Below, one piece after another: positions 7,965 to 16,817 of a stretch of DNA of 64,000 nucleotides. The notes under the pieces were generated by a model. The model saw only the letters and a program-made list of their open reading frames with translations. It did no database searches and was not told the DNA's origin. Positions within the stretch are counted from its first letter, which is position 1; each line of letters opens with the position of its first letter. A program made the position numbers and the translations under genes. Source of the DNA: Pseudomonas sp. QS1027 (GTDB lineage: Bacteria > Pseudomonadota > Gammaproteobacteria > Pseudomonadales > Pseudomonadaceae). The DNA is taken from NCBI RefSeq assembly GCF_002814235.1, contig NZ_PHSU01000031.1, forward strand, positions 158,040 through 222,039, written 5' to 3'.

Positions 7965-9221
7965 ATGACCCCGCTTCCCCCTCTTCACCTGAACGGAGCC
8001 ATTCTCCTTCAACAGCTCCGTATCTTGGGCGAAGTGGGTGCTGACCCCTTGAACGGCGGGCGTACCCGAATCGCGCTGACCGATGCCGATAAATCCGCGC
8101 GCGACCAACTGGTGGCCTGGATGAAAGAGCTGGATCTGGAGATCCAGGTTGATCGAATCGGCAACCTCTTCGGCACACTCCGTTCCGTTGCCGATCAAGG
8201 CAAGCAGGCCCCGCTGATGATGGGCTCGCACATCGACACGGTAAGCAATGCCGGCGCGCTGGACGGTTGTTATGGCGTGCTGGCCGGCCTGGCCGTGGCA
8301 CGTGCCTTCCGCGAGGCCGGTGTGCTGCCGGCGCGCTCGATTGTCATCGGCGCGTTTACCAATGAAGAAGGTGTTCGCTACCAGCCGGACATGATGGGCT
8401 CACTGGTGTACGCCGGGGGACTGCCAGTTGAAGAGGCCTTGGCCACCCTCGGCACGGACGGCACGCGCCTCGCCGAGGAGCTGGAACGCATCGGCTATGC
8501 CGGCGACCTGCAACCGGGCTCCATCGTCCCCCACGAATACCTGGAGTTGCATATCGAGCAAGGGCCGATCCTCGAGGCGGAGAACACTCTGATCGGCGTG
8601 GTCGAAAACCTCCAGGGGATCTCCTGGCAACAGGTGGTCGTGCAAGGCAATGCCAATCACGCGGGCACCACCCCTACCCGCTTGCGCCATGACGCCGGCT
8701 ACGTCGCCAGCGCGGTGGTGGCCGAGTTGCGCAAGATCGCCATGGACTCGGACGACACAACCCTGGCCACCGTCGGCTGCATGAGTTTCGAGCCGAACCT
8801 GATCAACGTCATACCGCGCAAGGCCAGTTTCACCGTGGACCTGCGCGACCCCGATGAAACACGGCTGGCAAACGCCGAACAACGGCTTTCGCGGTTCCTT
8901 GCCAAGATCTCGGAAGCTGAGGGCGTGCATATCAGCAGCACACAACTGGTGCGCTTCCAACCGGTGATATTCGACGCCGGCCTGGCCGACGAAATCGAGG
9001 CCTCGGCCCAAAGCCTGGGCTTCAGCCACAAGCGCATGACCTCGGGCGCGGGCCATGACGCCCAGATGATCGCGAGGATTGCACCGTCGGCAATGATCTT
9101 CGTGCCCAGCCGCGGCGGCATCAGCCACAACCCGCGCGAACACACCGATGACGATCAGTTGATCAAGGGTGCCGAGGTGCTCCTGGACGTGGTCCTGCAC
9201 CGCCTGAGCGTCCGGCTTTAG
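7965..9221 (+). CDS. M20-family amidohydrolase (N-carbamoyl-L-amino acid hydrolase / allantoate amidohydrolase type)
   Basis: A 418-residue zinc-dependent hydrolase. Metal-site motifs are clear: GSHIDTV (His89), ALDGCYGV (Asp100), the Glu134-Glu135 pair in FTNEEGVRY, HIEQGP, and the C-terminal SGAGHDAQ and ISHNPREH motifs. The lid/dimerisation domain lies around residues 215-330. Members hydrolyse N-carbamoyl amino acids, ureidoglycine or related amides to ammonia, CO2 and an amino acid. It is followed 71 bp later by a PLP ammonia-lyase gene, suggesting that the released amino acid is deaminated next. Confidence 0.9.
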   Translation: MTPLPPLHLNGAILLQQLRILGEVGADPLNGGRTRIALTDADKSARDQLVAWMKELDLEIQVDRIGNLFGTLRSVADQGKQAPLMMGSHIDTVSNAGALDGCYGVLAGLAVARAFREAGVLPARSIVIGAFTNEEGVRYQPDMMGSLVYAGGLPVEEALATLGTDGTRLAEELERIGYAGDLQPGSIVPHEYLELHIEQGPILEAENTLIGVVENLQGISWQQVVVQGNANHAGTTPTRLRHDAGYVASAVVAELRKIAMDSDDTTLATVGCMSFEPNLINVIPRKASFTVDLRDPDETRLANAEQRLSRFLAKISEAEGVHISSTQLVRFQPVIFDAGLADEIEASAQSLGFSHKRMTSGAGHDAQMIARIAPSAMIFVPSRGGISHNPREHTDDDQLIKGAEVLLDVVLHRLSVRL

Positions 9222-9292
9222 CTTCCCCCGAAACCACAGACTGCCGACGAAAGCCGGTGGTGATGGCCCCGTCTTGCCTGAAGGAGTCCGTA

Positions 9293-10504
9293 ATGTTGTT
9301 CGCCAATCCAAACGCAACCCGTGAGACCTACCCCGATGCCCTGAAAAGCATCATGAGTGTCGAGAAGGCAGCGCAAAGTCGTGCCTGGCTGTCCCACTGG
9401 TCGCAACTGAATCACAGCACCACGCCACTCTATTCACTGCCCGATCTGGCCACGGAGCTGGGGGTCGCGCAGATTCTGCTCAAGGATGAATCGAAACGCT
9501 CGGAACTGGGCAGTTTCAAGGCCCTCGGCGCGCCGATTGCCCTGCTCCGCCTGATCCTGCGTCAGCTCCCGGAGCAGCGCTTCGAACCCCGGGAATTGTT
9601 AGCCGGGCAACACCGCCTGGCACTCCGCGATTTCACGGTGATCAGTGCCACTGACGGCAACCACGGCCGCGCCTTGGCCGCGGCGGCCCAAAGTGTCGGT
9701 TGTCGCTGCGTCATCGTCCTCCATGCCAACGTCAGCCTTGAGCGCGAACAGGCGATTGCCGCCTACGGGGCCGAGATTGTCCGTATCAGCGGCAACTACG
9801 ACCAGTCGGTGGCAGAAGCCGCGGCACTCGCTCAAAACAACGGATGGTGGGTGGTTTCCGATACGTCCTACGAAGGTTACGAGGACATTCCTCGCGATGT
9901 GATGCAGGGTTACGGCACCCTCGCCGCCGAAATCATCGGAACACTCAACGGCAGCGCCTTCACCCACGTATTCCTGCAAGGTGGCGTTGGCGGTCTGGCG
10001 GCCAGCATCACCAGTTATTTCTGGGAGTGGCAGGGTGAGCAACGTCCGAGCTTTATCGTCGTTGAGCCGGAGCAAGCGGACTGCTTGTATCAAAGTGCCG
10101 TGGCCGGCAAAGCCGCGAAGGCCAGCGGCTCGGTGGACTCGGTGATGGCTGGCCTTGCCTGTGGCGAAACCTCGCCCCTGGCCTGGAGGTTCCTGCAAGC
10201 CAGCGTCGACTTCTTCATGACCCTGCGCGACGACGAAGCGGTCAGTGCCATGCGGCGCCTGGCAACGGGCAGCCAGCGCGATATCCCGGTGGAAGCCGGC
10301 GAGTCGGCCGTGGCCGGGCTTGCAGGCCTGATAAGGCTTGTCGCATCGCCAAGCCTGGCCGCGAAGGTCGGTATCGACGCCCAGTCACGCATCCTGCTGA
10401 TCAGCACCGAAGGGGCTACGGCTCCTGGGGTCTACGCCGAACTGGTGGGCGAATCCGCGGCTTCGGTTCGGAGCCGCCAGCAGGCGTGGTTGGCCAGCGC
10501 TTGA
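9293..10504 (+). CDS. Diaminopropionate ammonia-lyase-like PLP enzyme
   Basis: A 403-residue fold-type II PLP enzyme. The ATG at 9293 follows a GGAG-type ribosome binding site; an in-frame start 36 nt upstream is less likely. The cofactor lysine is Lys76 in LGSFKALG. Other landmarks are the ATDGNHGRALA phosphate/asparagine loop and the glycine-rich FLQGGVGGLAAS. Size and the split NHGR motif fit diaminopropionate ammonia-lyases (2,3-diaminopropionate to pyruvate plus two ammonia) better than short threonine dehydratases. Downstream of the M20 hydrolase and opposite Lrp, it likely completes a catabolic route. The real substrate could be another small amino acid. Confidence 0.82.
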   Translation: MLFANPNATRETYPDALKSIMSVEKAAQSRAWLSHWSQLNHSTTPLYSLPDLATELGVAQILLKDESKRSELGSFKALGAPIALLRLILRQLPEQRFEPRELLAGQHRLALRDFTVISATDGNHGRALAAAAQSVGCRCVIVLHANVSLEREQAIAAYGAEIVRISGNYDQSVAEAAALAQNNGWWVVSDTSYEGYEDIPRDVMQGYGTLAAEIIGTLNGSAFTHVFLQGGVGGLAASITSYFWEWQGEQRPSFIVVEPEQADCLYQSAVAGKAAKASGSVDSVMAGLACGETSPLAWRFLQASVDFFMTLRDDEAVSAMRRLATGSQRDIPVEAGESAVAGLAGLIRLVASPSLAAKVGIDAQSRILLISTEGATAPGVYAELVGESAASVRSRQQAWLASA

Positions 10505-10536
10505 GCGGCGCCGACGCCGGTGCCTGGCGTCTCAGT

Positions 10537-12105
10537 TCAAGTCGTCGTATCCGATAGATGATTGGAAATAACCGTCCGATTTCTACCACTGGTCTTGGCG
10601 ACATAAAGTGCTTTGTCAGCGATATCGATCAAATTCTCCGGCGTGTCCGCTTTTGAACCGGATAAAGCACTAATGCCCACGCTGATGGTGACGACCTTGG
10701 CTGGCGAGTCGTCATGTCGAATTGAACTGTTCTCCAGTTCCGTTCGAATTCTCTCGGCGATAATAAAGGCGCCCACATAGTCTGTATTCGAAAGGACGAT
10801 AGCAAACTCCTCGCCTCCGTACCGGGCGGCGAGATCGCCATCCCGAGTGATATTTTTCTTGATGATGGTGCTCACCACCTTCAAACACTCATCACCTTGT
10901 ACGTGACCGTAGTGGTCGTTGTATTTTTTAAACAGGTCCACATCGATCATGATCAGCGCAACATCATCCGGTCTTCGTCTTGCCTTTCGGACTTCGGCAC
11001 TGATAAACAAGTCGAACTTACGACGATTCGGCAGGCCCGTCAGGCTATCCTCGAGCGCCAGTTGCCCGAGTGCCTTGTTGGCCTCGATATAATTTTTCTC
11101 AGAGCGCTGCAATTCCTTTTGTACCTGAATCTGCTGGCCCATCAGCTTTATCAGCCGATAGCCCAGGAAACTGAGAATCAGGAGTAGCACCGAGGATATA
11201 AGAAAGCTGGCAAAGGATTCACTACGCCAATCGGCCAGTATTTCACTCTTGTCAAAGGCCGCGATCACGACCAGCGGGTAGCCGTTGACCCGCTGAAAGC
11301 TGATGACCCGCTCAACCTTGTCAATAAACGACTTTATGGTAGCGCTGCCCGAACTGATCTCGGGCCTCAGCAACGCAAAGACTTCCCCTTTTGAAATATC
11401 GGTGCCGATATCAGCATCGTGAAAAGGTTTGCGTACGACAATATGCCCTGTGGAGGAAGCCAGATTGATCAGGCCATTTTCTCCCATGTCGATGCCGTCA
11501 TAGAGACTGAGAAAATATTTAAGATAGATTGTGGCTATCGTCACGCCAGCAAAACTGCCATCCGGATGGTTGAGCCGGCGCGAGATGGTCATGACCCATT
11601 CGTTGGTTGAACGACTGCGTATGGAGGGGCCAATATAGGGCGCGGAGCTGGTATGGTCGCGATGGTAGATAAAATAGTCGCGATCCGAATTGTTAACGCC
11701 GAGCGGGGTTGCGCCGTTTGAGTTGAATAACCAGCGGCCCTGCTCGTCATAAATAAAAAAACCATGGACCTGCGGCAGGCTTTTTTGTTGGTTTTTCAGT
11801 ATCCCCCCCAACCTTTCCAGGGTCTGCGCCCCCGTGCCTTCCACTTCCACCTGCCCCTGAATACCCAATATCACGGTGTCGGCTTGAGTCAGTGTCGCCG
11901 CGATACTGGATGACAAGGCCTTGGAAAGGTTTGACATCTGGATCTCTTTGTCATGCAAGTGGTACTCCAAAGAGTTGAACATCCCCCAGATGCTGATCGC
12001 GATCAATGAGATACAGACCGCTGCCACAAAAAGCACCACATGGCTGAGCTTGAGTTTGGCATCTGCCCACTCGGCCTTAAGAAACGAGGTCGCCTTTGTG
12101 ATCAT
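10537..12105 (-). CDS. Membrane diguanylate cyclase with periplasmic Cache-type sensor
   Basis: A 522-residue protein predicted to make c-di-GMP. A first transmembrane helix lies at about 22-44, a periplasmic dCache-like domain spans about 50-290 (with DRDYFIYH and WVMTISRRL), and a second helix lies at about 296-316. A linker leads to a GGDEF domain. The active-site motif is GGEEF at residues 430-434, preceded five residues earlier by RDGD, an intact RxxD inhibitory site, so product feedback is expected. Base composition is visibly more AT-rich than the neighbours. It is a stand-alone gene, convergent with the ammonia-lyase. Confidence 0.93.
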   Translation of the reverse strand: MITKATSFLKAEWADAKLKLSHVVLFVAAVCISLIAISIWGMFNSLEYHLHDKEIQMSNLSKALSSSIAATLTQADTVILGIQGQVEVEGTGAQTLERLGGILKNQQKSLPQVHGFFIYDEQGRWLFNSNGATPLGVNNSDRDYFIYHRDHTSSAPYIGPSIRSRSTNEWVMTISRRLNHPDGSFAGVTIATIYLKYFLSLYDGIDMGENGLINLASSTGHIVVRKPFHDADIGTDISKGEVFALLRPEISSGSATIKSFIDKVERVISFQRVNGYPLVVIAAFDKSEILADWRSESFASFLISSVLLLILSFLGYRLIKLMGQQIQVQKELQRSEKNYIEANKALGQLALEDSLTGLPNRRKFDLFISAEVRKARRRPDDVALIMIDVDLFKKYNDHYGHVQGDECLKVVSTIIKKNITRDGDLAARYGGEEFAIVLSNTDYVGAFIIAERIRTELENSSIRHDDSPAKVVTISVGISALSGSKADTPENLIDIADKALYVAKTSGRNRTVISNHLSDTTT

Positions 12106-12208
12106 GAAACCCTTTCCCTGTGGTTGGAATGACGATCTGTAGTTTATGCGATTTTCACGGATACCTCATATTTCTGACAATGAGATGCACTCACGACGTC
12201 AGCCCCCT

Positions 12209-13477
12209 TCAGGGTAGGCCCAAACCGTTACGCCCGATGGCATTCAACTGCTCAAACGTGAAGCGGTCTTTCCAGGCGGTTTCGTAGTGTTCCGGGGGGA
12301 AATCATCCGGTGATTCACCGGCCTCGAACGCTCGGCAAACGTCCTTGGCATATTTGAGGTTTTTCGGGCACATCGGGGCGGCAGGCACATACATGACGTT
12401 CCCCCAGCCCTCTTGGCTCTGCACTGGCGCGACACTATGGATAACGTCGCAATGCCACCAGACCGAGTCCCCTGCCTGCACATCGGGGATCGGCGTCAGC
12501 CCTTGAACCAGCAGCGGATGCCACTTTTGCGAAACCGGCAGTACCTTGCCCGGCGCGACGCCACACAGCTCGTCCTCCGGCACATCATTGAGCAAAGGGC
12601 GCAGGAGCATGTAGGCCATGGCTTTGGGGATCGGCAAGGTATGCAGCACACCTTGATCAGCGCGCATATCCGATAAGGCGGTCCAGCCCTGAAAGGTTCT
12701 GAATGCAGAGCATTTCACCGTGTCCTTGTAGGCGTACTCATCGACCTCGGTACGATACGCGGCATCCCAAGGGTCGTAAGCCTTGAAATCATTGCGGTAG
12801 ATCTTATCGAACACCTTCAAGTAGGCAGGATGCAGCCAGCGCTCCAACGCGCCCGAGTCGGTATGCGGCCCCAACCCCCTGGAAGTGGTGCCGGGTGGAC
12901 GACGGCGCACGCGATCCGGGTAAAGTGCGTTGATCTGCGGGTTGAACCATTGCTGGCCGTGGGAATGAATTTTCCATAAGCGGTTCAGAAACGACTGCGC
13001 GGTGCCCATGCGCACATCCTGGCGCAGTTGCATCTGAGAGGCCGACCAATAGATCGGAAAAATCTCCGGCCGCGAGGCATCAAGGTTGCCAAAGAACTGA
13101 TCGACCGGCCCGCGATAGACCCGGTCGAAGTCGTTCTTGTCCAAGTACGCCAGAAGGCCTTTGTCCCATGCCAGGACTTGCTCTCTGGGGAAGTGATTCC
13201 TGATCACCAGACAGCCCCGGCGCTTGATCCCCGCCAGTTGTGCCTCGGTCACCGCACCCGCGGCGATGGCCTCGAACTCGAGGACCGGCCACCCGGAACC
13301 GGTCAGCGCCTCCTGTTCCTTGATCGAGGCGATCTCGGCCACAATGAACGCGCTGACTTCGGCAAACAAGGACTCCACATCGCCTATCTGTGCGCGCAAC
13401 GTCTTTTTCATTTTGACGACGCTGTCCTTGTAGTTTTCCGGGAGAGTCGCGCTTTCGAATGCTTGATACTGATTCAT
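12209..13477 (-). CDS. DUF1479 (YbiU-like) putative 2-oxoglutarate/Fe(II) oxygenase
   Basis: A 422-residue member of the DUF1479 family, starting MNQYQAFESA. Features consistent with a double-stranded beta-helix non-heme iron enzyme are GLGPHTDSG (His and Asp candidate ligands, about residue 215) and WWHCDVIHSV (distal His, about 340), followed by an arginine-free tail. Biochemical function is not established for this family in my knowledge, so this is a fold-level call. The AraC regulator gene at 13634-14506 lies directly upstream on the same strand and is the likely controller. Confidence 0.85.
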   Translation of the reverse strand: MNQYQAFESATLPENYKDSVVKMKKTLRAQIGDVESLFAEVSAFIVAEIASIKEQEALTGSGWPVLEFEAIAAGAVTEAQLAGIKRRGCLVIRNHFPREQVLAWDKGLLAYLDKNDFDRVYRGPVDQFFGNLDASRPEIFPIYWSASQMQLRQDVRMGTAQSFLNRLWKIHSHGQQWFNPQINALYPDRVRRRPPGTTSRGLGPHTDSGALERWLHPAYLKVFDKIYRNDFKAYDPWDAAYRTEVDEYAYKDTVKCSAFRTFQGWTALSDMRADQGVLHTLPIPKAMAYMLLRPLLNDVPEDELCGVAPGKVLPVSQKWHPLLVQGLTPIPDVQAGDSVWWHCDVIHSVAPVQSQEGWGNVMYVPAAPMCPKNLKYAKDVCRAFEAGESPDDFPPEHYETAWKDRFTFEQLNAIGRNGLGLP

Positions 13478-13633
13478 GAAACACCTGCGTCTTATTGTTC
13501 GTACAGGCATGAAAACATTGGGGGGTGCCTGGCGGCAGTCTCATTTCAAGCGTTGAGTAATACGATTCTGGCTTCTTTCCTCGTGCCTATGGAGCCATTC
13601 GATTAACGACCTGATGGGGCGCCACGGGCAGGC

Positions 13634-14506
13634 TTATTGGAAATGGTGCCCGTGCTGGCGTCGAAACTCCGAAGGGGTCATGCCCTTTTGCGCCTTGAAC
13701 TGCCGGTTGAAGAGCGCTTGGGACGAGTACCCCACCTGCTCGGCAATCATCGAAACGGCCACATTGCCCTGCATCAACAACGCGCAGGCGTGTCCGACGC
13801 GCAGCCGGACGATGTAGTCCAGCACCGTACACCGCGTGTGCTTCCTGAACATGCGATGGAAAGCTGAAACACTGACGCAGGCCATCTCCGCCAACACTGA
13901 AAGACTCAGCGCGCTCGCGTAGTGGCCGTGAATGTAATCGAGGGCCCGATGGATACGAGCATCTTCGGTGACGGGATTGAAGGCCTGAGTGCTGCTGGCG
14001 GGGGCAATTGTCTCGGCATTCACATCCCGGGCAAGCCGGTTCAGCACCGTCAGCAGTGAGACCAGGCGTTGCGAAGCGTCCTGATCCACCATCGCCTCGA
14101 TGATCGGGCGCAATTCGCCAGAAGCCGCGTCACTGAAACGCAGGGCATTCTGAGCGGCGGCCAACAAGGCGCGAATCGCCGCCATCTCCGGACACAGCGT
14201 GACCAGAGCCTGCGCCCAAGCCTCGGAAAACCAGATGACCAAGGCAATATGCGGTTCCGCCGGATCAATACGCTCGGCGGAAGACCAGCTATGCGGGACG
14301 TTAGGACCGATCAGGACCAGATCGCCATCGTCGTACAGCGCGACATCATTGCTGATATAGCGGTGACCTCGGCTGTTCAGCGTGAGGGTCAGTTCGTACT
14401 CCGGATGGTGATGCCACTCAAACGGTATCGCCTGCGCAAGGCGCCTGTTCAGCAAGGTCCAGGAAGTATCCGCTGCGCTGGGCACCTTCTCGAAGCTGGG
14501 TTTCAT
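13634..14506 (-). CDS. AraC-family transcriptional regulator with N-terminal cupin
   Basis: A 290-residue regulator from MKPSFEKVPS. Residues about 15-90 look like a cupin sensor (FEWHHHPEYELTLTLNSRGHRYI), and the two C-terminal helix-turn-helix units occupy about 190-285 (ALSLSVLAEMACVSVSAFHRMFRKHT, then VAVSMIAEQVGYSSQALFNRQFK). The upstream in-frame extension lacks family similarity. It precedes the DUF1479 gene on the same strand with a 156 bp gap and probably regulates it. Confidence 0.9.
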   Translation of the reverse strand: MKPSFEKVPSAADTSWTLLNRRLAQAIPFEWHHHPEYELTLTLNSRGHRYISNDVALYDDGDLVLIGPNVPHSWSSAERIDPAEPHIALVIWFSEAWAQALVTLCPEMAAIRALLAAAQNALRFSDAASGELRPIIEAMVDQDASQRLVSLLTVLNRLARDVNAETIAPASSTQAFNPVTEDARIHRALDYIHGHYASALSLSVLAEMACVSVSAFHRMFRKHTRCTVLDYIVRLRVGHACALLMQGNVAVSMIAEQVGYSSQALFNRQFKAQKGMTPSEFRRQHGHHFQ

Positions 14507-14592
14507 GAACCGATACTGCCTTGCAGGGAAGTGAGCACGCCACAATCGTACCATCGAGCGTCATGAGTCACACTTCCCGCAGGCGTTGCGGC

Positions 14593-15405
14593 TTACGACG
14601 ACCTGACAGGTGCCTGAACGAGGGCGGGGTATTCATCGACACTGTCGGGCCAAGGCGTCAACACCTGGAAGCCGTCGTCGGTGACTGCCACCATATGCTC
14701 CCACTGGGCCGAGAGGGTTTGATCCTTGGTCACCACGGTCCAGCCATCGCTCAAGGTTTTCACATGGCGTTTGCCGGCATTGAGCATGGGTTCGATGGTG
14801 AAAATCATCCCGGCTTTGAGTGCCAGGCCCTGACCCGGATAGCCGTAATGCAGGACCTGTGGCTCGTCGTGGTAGATCTTGCCGATACCATGGCCGCAGT
14901 ACTCGCGGACCACGCTGAAGCCGTCGCGCTCGGCAACGCTCTGAATCGCGTGACCAATGTCCCCCAGCGTCGCGCCGGGACGAACCACGCGAATACCGGC
15001 GCACATGGCCTCATACGTGGTCTTGACCAGACGTCGAGCCTGCGGGCTCGGCTCGCCGACGAAGTACATGCGGCTGGTGTCGCCGTACCAGCCATCCTTG
15101 ACCACGGCGATGTCGATATTGACGATATCGCCATCCTTCAGCGCCTTGGCCGAAGGAATGCCATGGCAGACCACCTCGTTGACGGAGGCGCACACGGTTT
15201 TCGGGAAGCCGTGATAACCGACATTACCGGGAATGGCCTTCTGCACATTGACGATGTAGTCGTGGCAAAGCTGATCCAGCTCGTCAGTGGTGACCCCGGC
15301 CTTGACGTGGGGCGTGATCATGGCCAGCACCTCGGCGGCCAGTTTGCCCGCCGTGCCGGACAGGGCTATTTCCGCCTGGGTATTGATCTTGACGTTGGTT
15401 TTCAT
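14593..15405 (-). CDS. map: Type I methionine aminopeptidase, second gene of a ParD-like pair
   Basis: A 270-residue MetAP that removes the initiator methionine. The five metal ligands are recognisable in family motifs: DIVNIDIAVVKDGWYGDTSRMY (two Asp), EYCGHGIGK (His), FTIEPML (Glu) and QWEHMVAV (Glu). CASVNEVVCHG carries the substrate-pocket histidine. The start at 15405 overlaps the ParD-like stop as ATGA, so translation is coupled. A housekeeping map usually sits beside rpsB/tsf; here there is no ribosomal context, so this is probably an additional copy in the genome. That would have to be confirmed elsewhere in the genome. Confidence 0.95.
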   Translation of the reverse strand: MKTNVKINTQAEIALSGTAGKLAAEVLAMITPHVKAGVTTDELDQLCHDYIVNVQKAIPGNVGYHGFPKTVCASVNEVVCHGIPSAKALKDGDIVNIDIAVVKDGWYGDTSRMYFVGEPSPQARRLVKTTYEAMCAGIRVVRPGATLGDIGHAIQSVAERDGFSVVREYCGHGIGKIYHDEPQVLHYGYPGQGLALKAGMIFTIEPMLNAGKRHVKTLSDGWTVVTKDQTLSAQWEHMVAVTDDGFQVLTPWPDSVDEYPALVQAPVRSS

Positions 15406-15668
15406 TGCTGGGCTCCTGGTGCCGCGTGAACCTGAGAGCCCCGGGAAAGATCCGCAAGCGCGCACAGCTGTTTCAAATCGAGGCCACCTGCCAGTTCGGC
15501 ACGAATCAACAGGCGGCTGATATCGCGGTGATCCAGATCGGGATACAACTCGGCAAGCATGCCGATGCGCATCCAATGCTCGGCCTGGGCATTGATCGAA
15601 CGACTCAAGGCGTCGCTGGCGACGCGCAGATGCTCATGCATACCCTCTGAAATTTTTACAATGCCCAT
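15402..15668 (-). CDS. ParD-like antitoxin-family protein
   Basis: An 88-residue small protein starting MGIVKISEGMHEHLRVASDALSR at the ATG at 15668, preceded by a GGACGAG ribosome binding site; a TTG four codons upstream is the only alternative. The start has the pattern of the ParD_like family (a beta strand followed by a helix as in RHH antitoxins). It is upstream of, and overlaps, the methionine aminopeptidase gene, exactly the antitoxin-first order of type II toxin-antitoxin operons, yet no ParE is present. AT-rich DNA with partial dyads (15670-15715) upstream could be an autoregulatory site. Confidence 0.8.
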   Translation of the reverse strand: MGIVKISEGMHEHLRVASDALSRSINAQAEHWMRIGMLAELYPDLDHRDISRLLIRAELAGGLDLKQLCALADLSRGSQVHAAPGAQQ

Positions 15669-15833
15669 CGACTCGTCCAATATGAAATATATATGAATCG
15701 TATACTAGTCGATAACGGCGCAAGATCGCAATTTCATTGCACTAGACGCGGACAAGGCAGCCGGACAACTTGAACGGCAGTTCACTCCTACAGGCACACC
15801 CACCGGGGTTGCCGGCGGGGAAACCCAAGCGAC

Positions 15834-16718
15834 CTAGAAGCGTGCCTCATCAAGATCGGCGATCAGCAGCGGGCCCGTCGGATGCCAACCCAGGCGTGCT
15901 TGTGTCTGGGCGCTGGAAGCCGGCATATCCAGGCCGACGAATATCTGCAGCCAGCCAAAATGCCCCGCCGCTTCCTGAGCGGTGATCGAAACGACCGGCA
16001 ACTTTAGCCCTCGACCAATGGCTTCGGCTATTTCGCGGCTGCTGATCCCTTCTTCACCGACGGCGTGATAACGCGCGCCCGGCTCGCCTTTCTCCAAGGC
16101 CAGGCGGTACAGACGTGCGGCATCGAAGAGATGGCCCGCCGGCCAACGGTTACGGCCTTCACCCACATACGCCGAGACGCCCTTTTCACGAGCGACGGCC
16201 ACAAGCGGTGTGATAAGGCCCTGTTTGAGTGGGTTGTGGACTTGGGGTAATCGCACCACCGACACGTTGACGCCGGCTTCCAACAAGACATTTCCCGCCA
16301 GTTCGGACGCGACGCGTGGATTGGGATGGTTGGTATTGCAAACATCTTCGGTCGCCAGCACCCCGTCTGCGGAGCTGCCCAACCCGGTCCCGGAGGTAAT
16401 GATCAGCGGGCGGTCGGAACCGACGAGCGCAGAGCCGAGGGCCTCGATCGCACGCCTGTCCTTCTCGCAGTTGGCGACAAACCTCGAGAAATCATGGTCG
16501 AAAGCCGTATGGATAACACCGTCGGCCTTCGCCGCACCGGCGCGTAGGCTCTCGGGGTCCTCCAAATGGCCGCGATGCACTTCAGCCCCTGCGTCAAGCA
16601 GAGCTTGTGCGCCCGCATCCGAACGGGCCATGCCAATCACCTCGTGCCCGGCCTTGAGCAGTTCAGGAACAATGGCCGAACCGATAAAACCGGTCGCGCC
16701 TGTCAGAAATATTCGCAT
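15834..16718 (-). CDS. NAD(P)-binding SDR-like oxidoreductase (atypical/extended SDR)
   Basis: A 294-residue protein from MRIFLTGATGFIGSAIVPELL, the classic TGxxGxxG nucleotide loop of extended/atypical SDRs. The ATG at 16718 has an AGGAG ribosome binding site. The middle contains ITSGTGLGSSADG in the region that normally carries catalytic Ser/Thr. No strict YxxxK is evident, so it may be an NmrA-like or atypical reductase. It is divergent from the XRE-type regulator at 16818 with a 99 bp shared region, so it is the probable target. Confidence 0.85.
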   Translation of the reverse strand: MRIFLTGATGFIGSAIVPELLKAGHEVIGMARSDAGAQALLDAGAEVHRGHLEDPESLRAGAAKADGVIHTAFDHDFSRFVANCEKDRRAIEALGSALVGSDRPLIITSGTGLGSSADGVLATEDVCNTNHPNPRVASELAGNVLLEAGVNVSVVRLPQVHNPLKQGLITPLVAVAREKGVSAYVGEGRNRWPAGHLFDAARLYRLALEKGEPGARYHAVGEEGISSREIAEAIGRGLKLPVVSITAQEAAGHFGWLQIFVGLDMPASSAQTQARLGWHPTGPLLIADLDEARF

Positions 16719-16817
16719 AGCAGAGTCTCCTGGATGGTTTCCCATTCACTATCGGAGCATTCTCTATCCCGTTAAAGTAGTGACGTTATCCTATTAAGAT
16801 GACTAACAGGACTTCTC

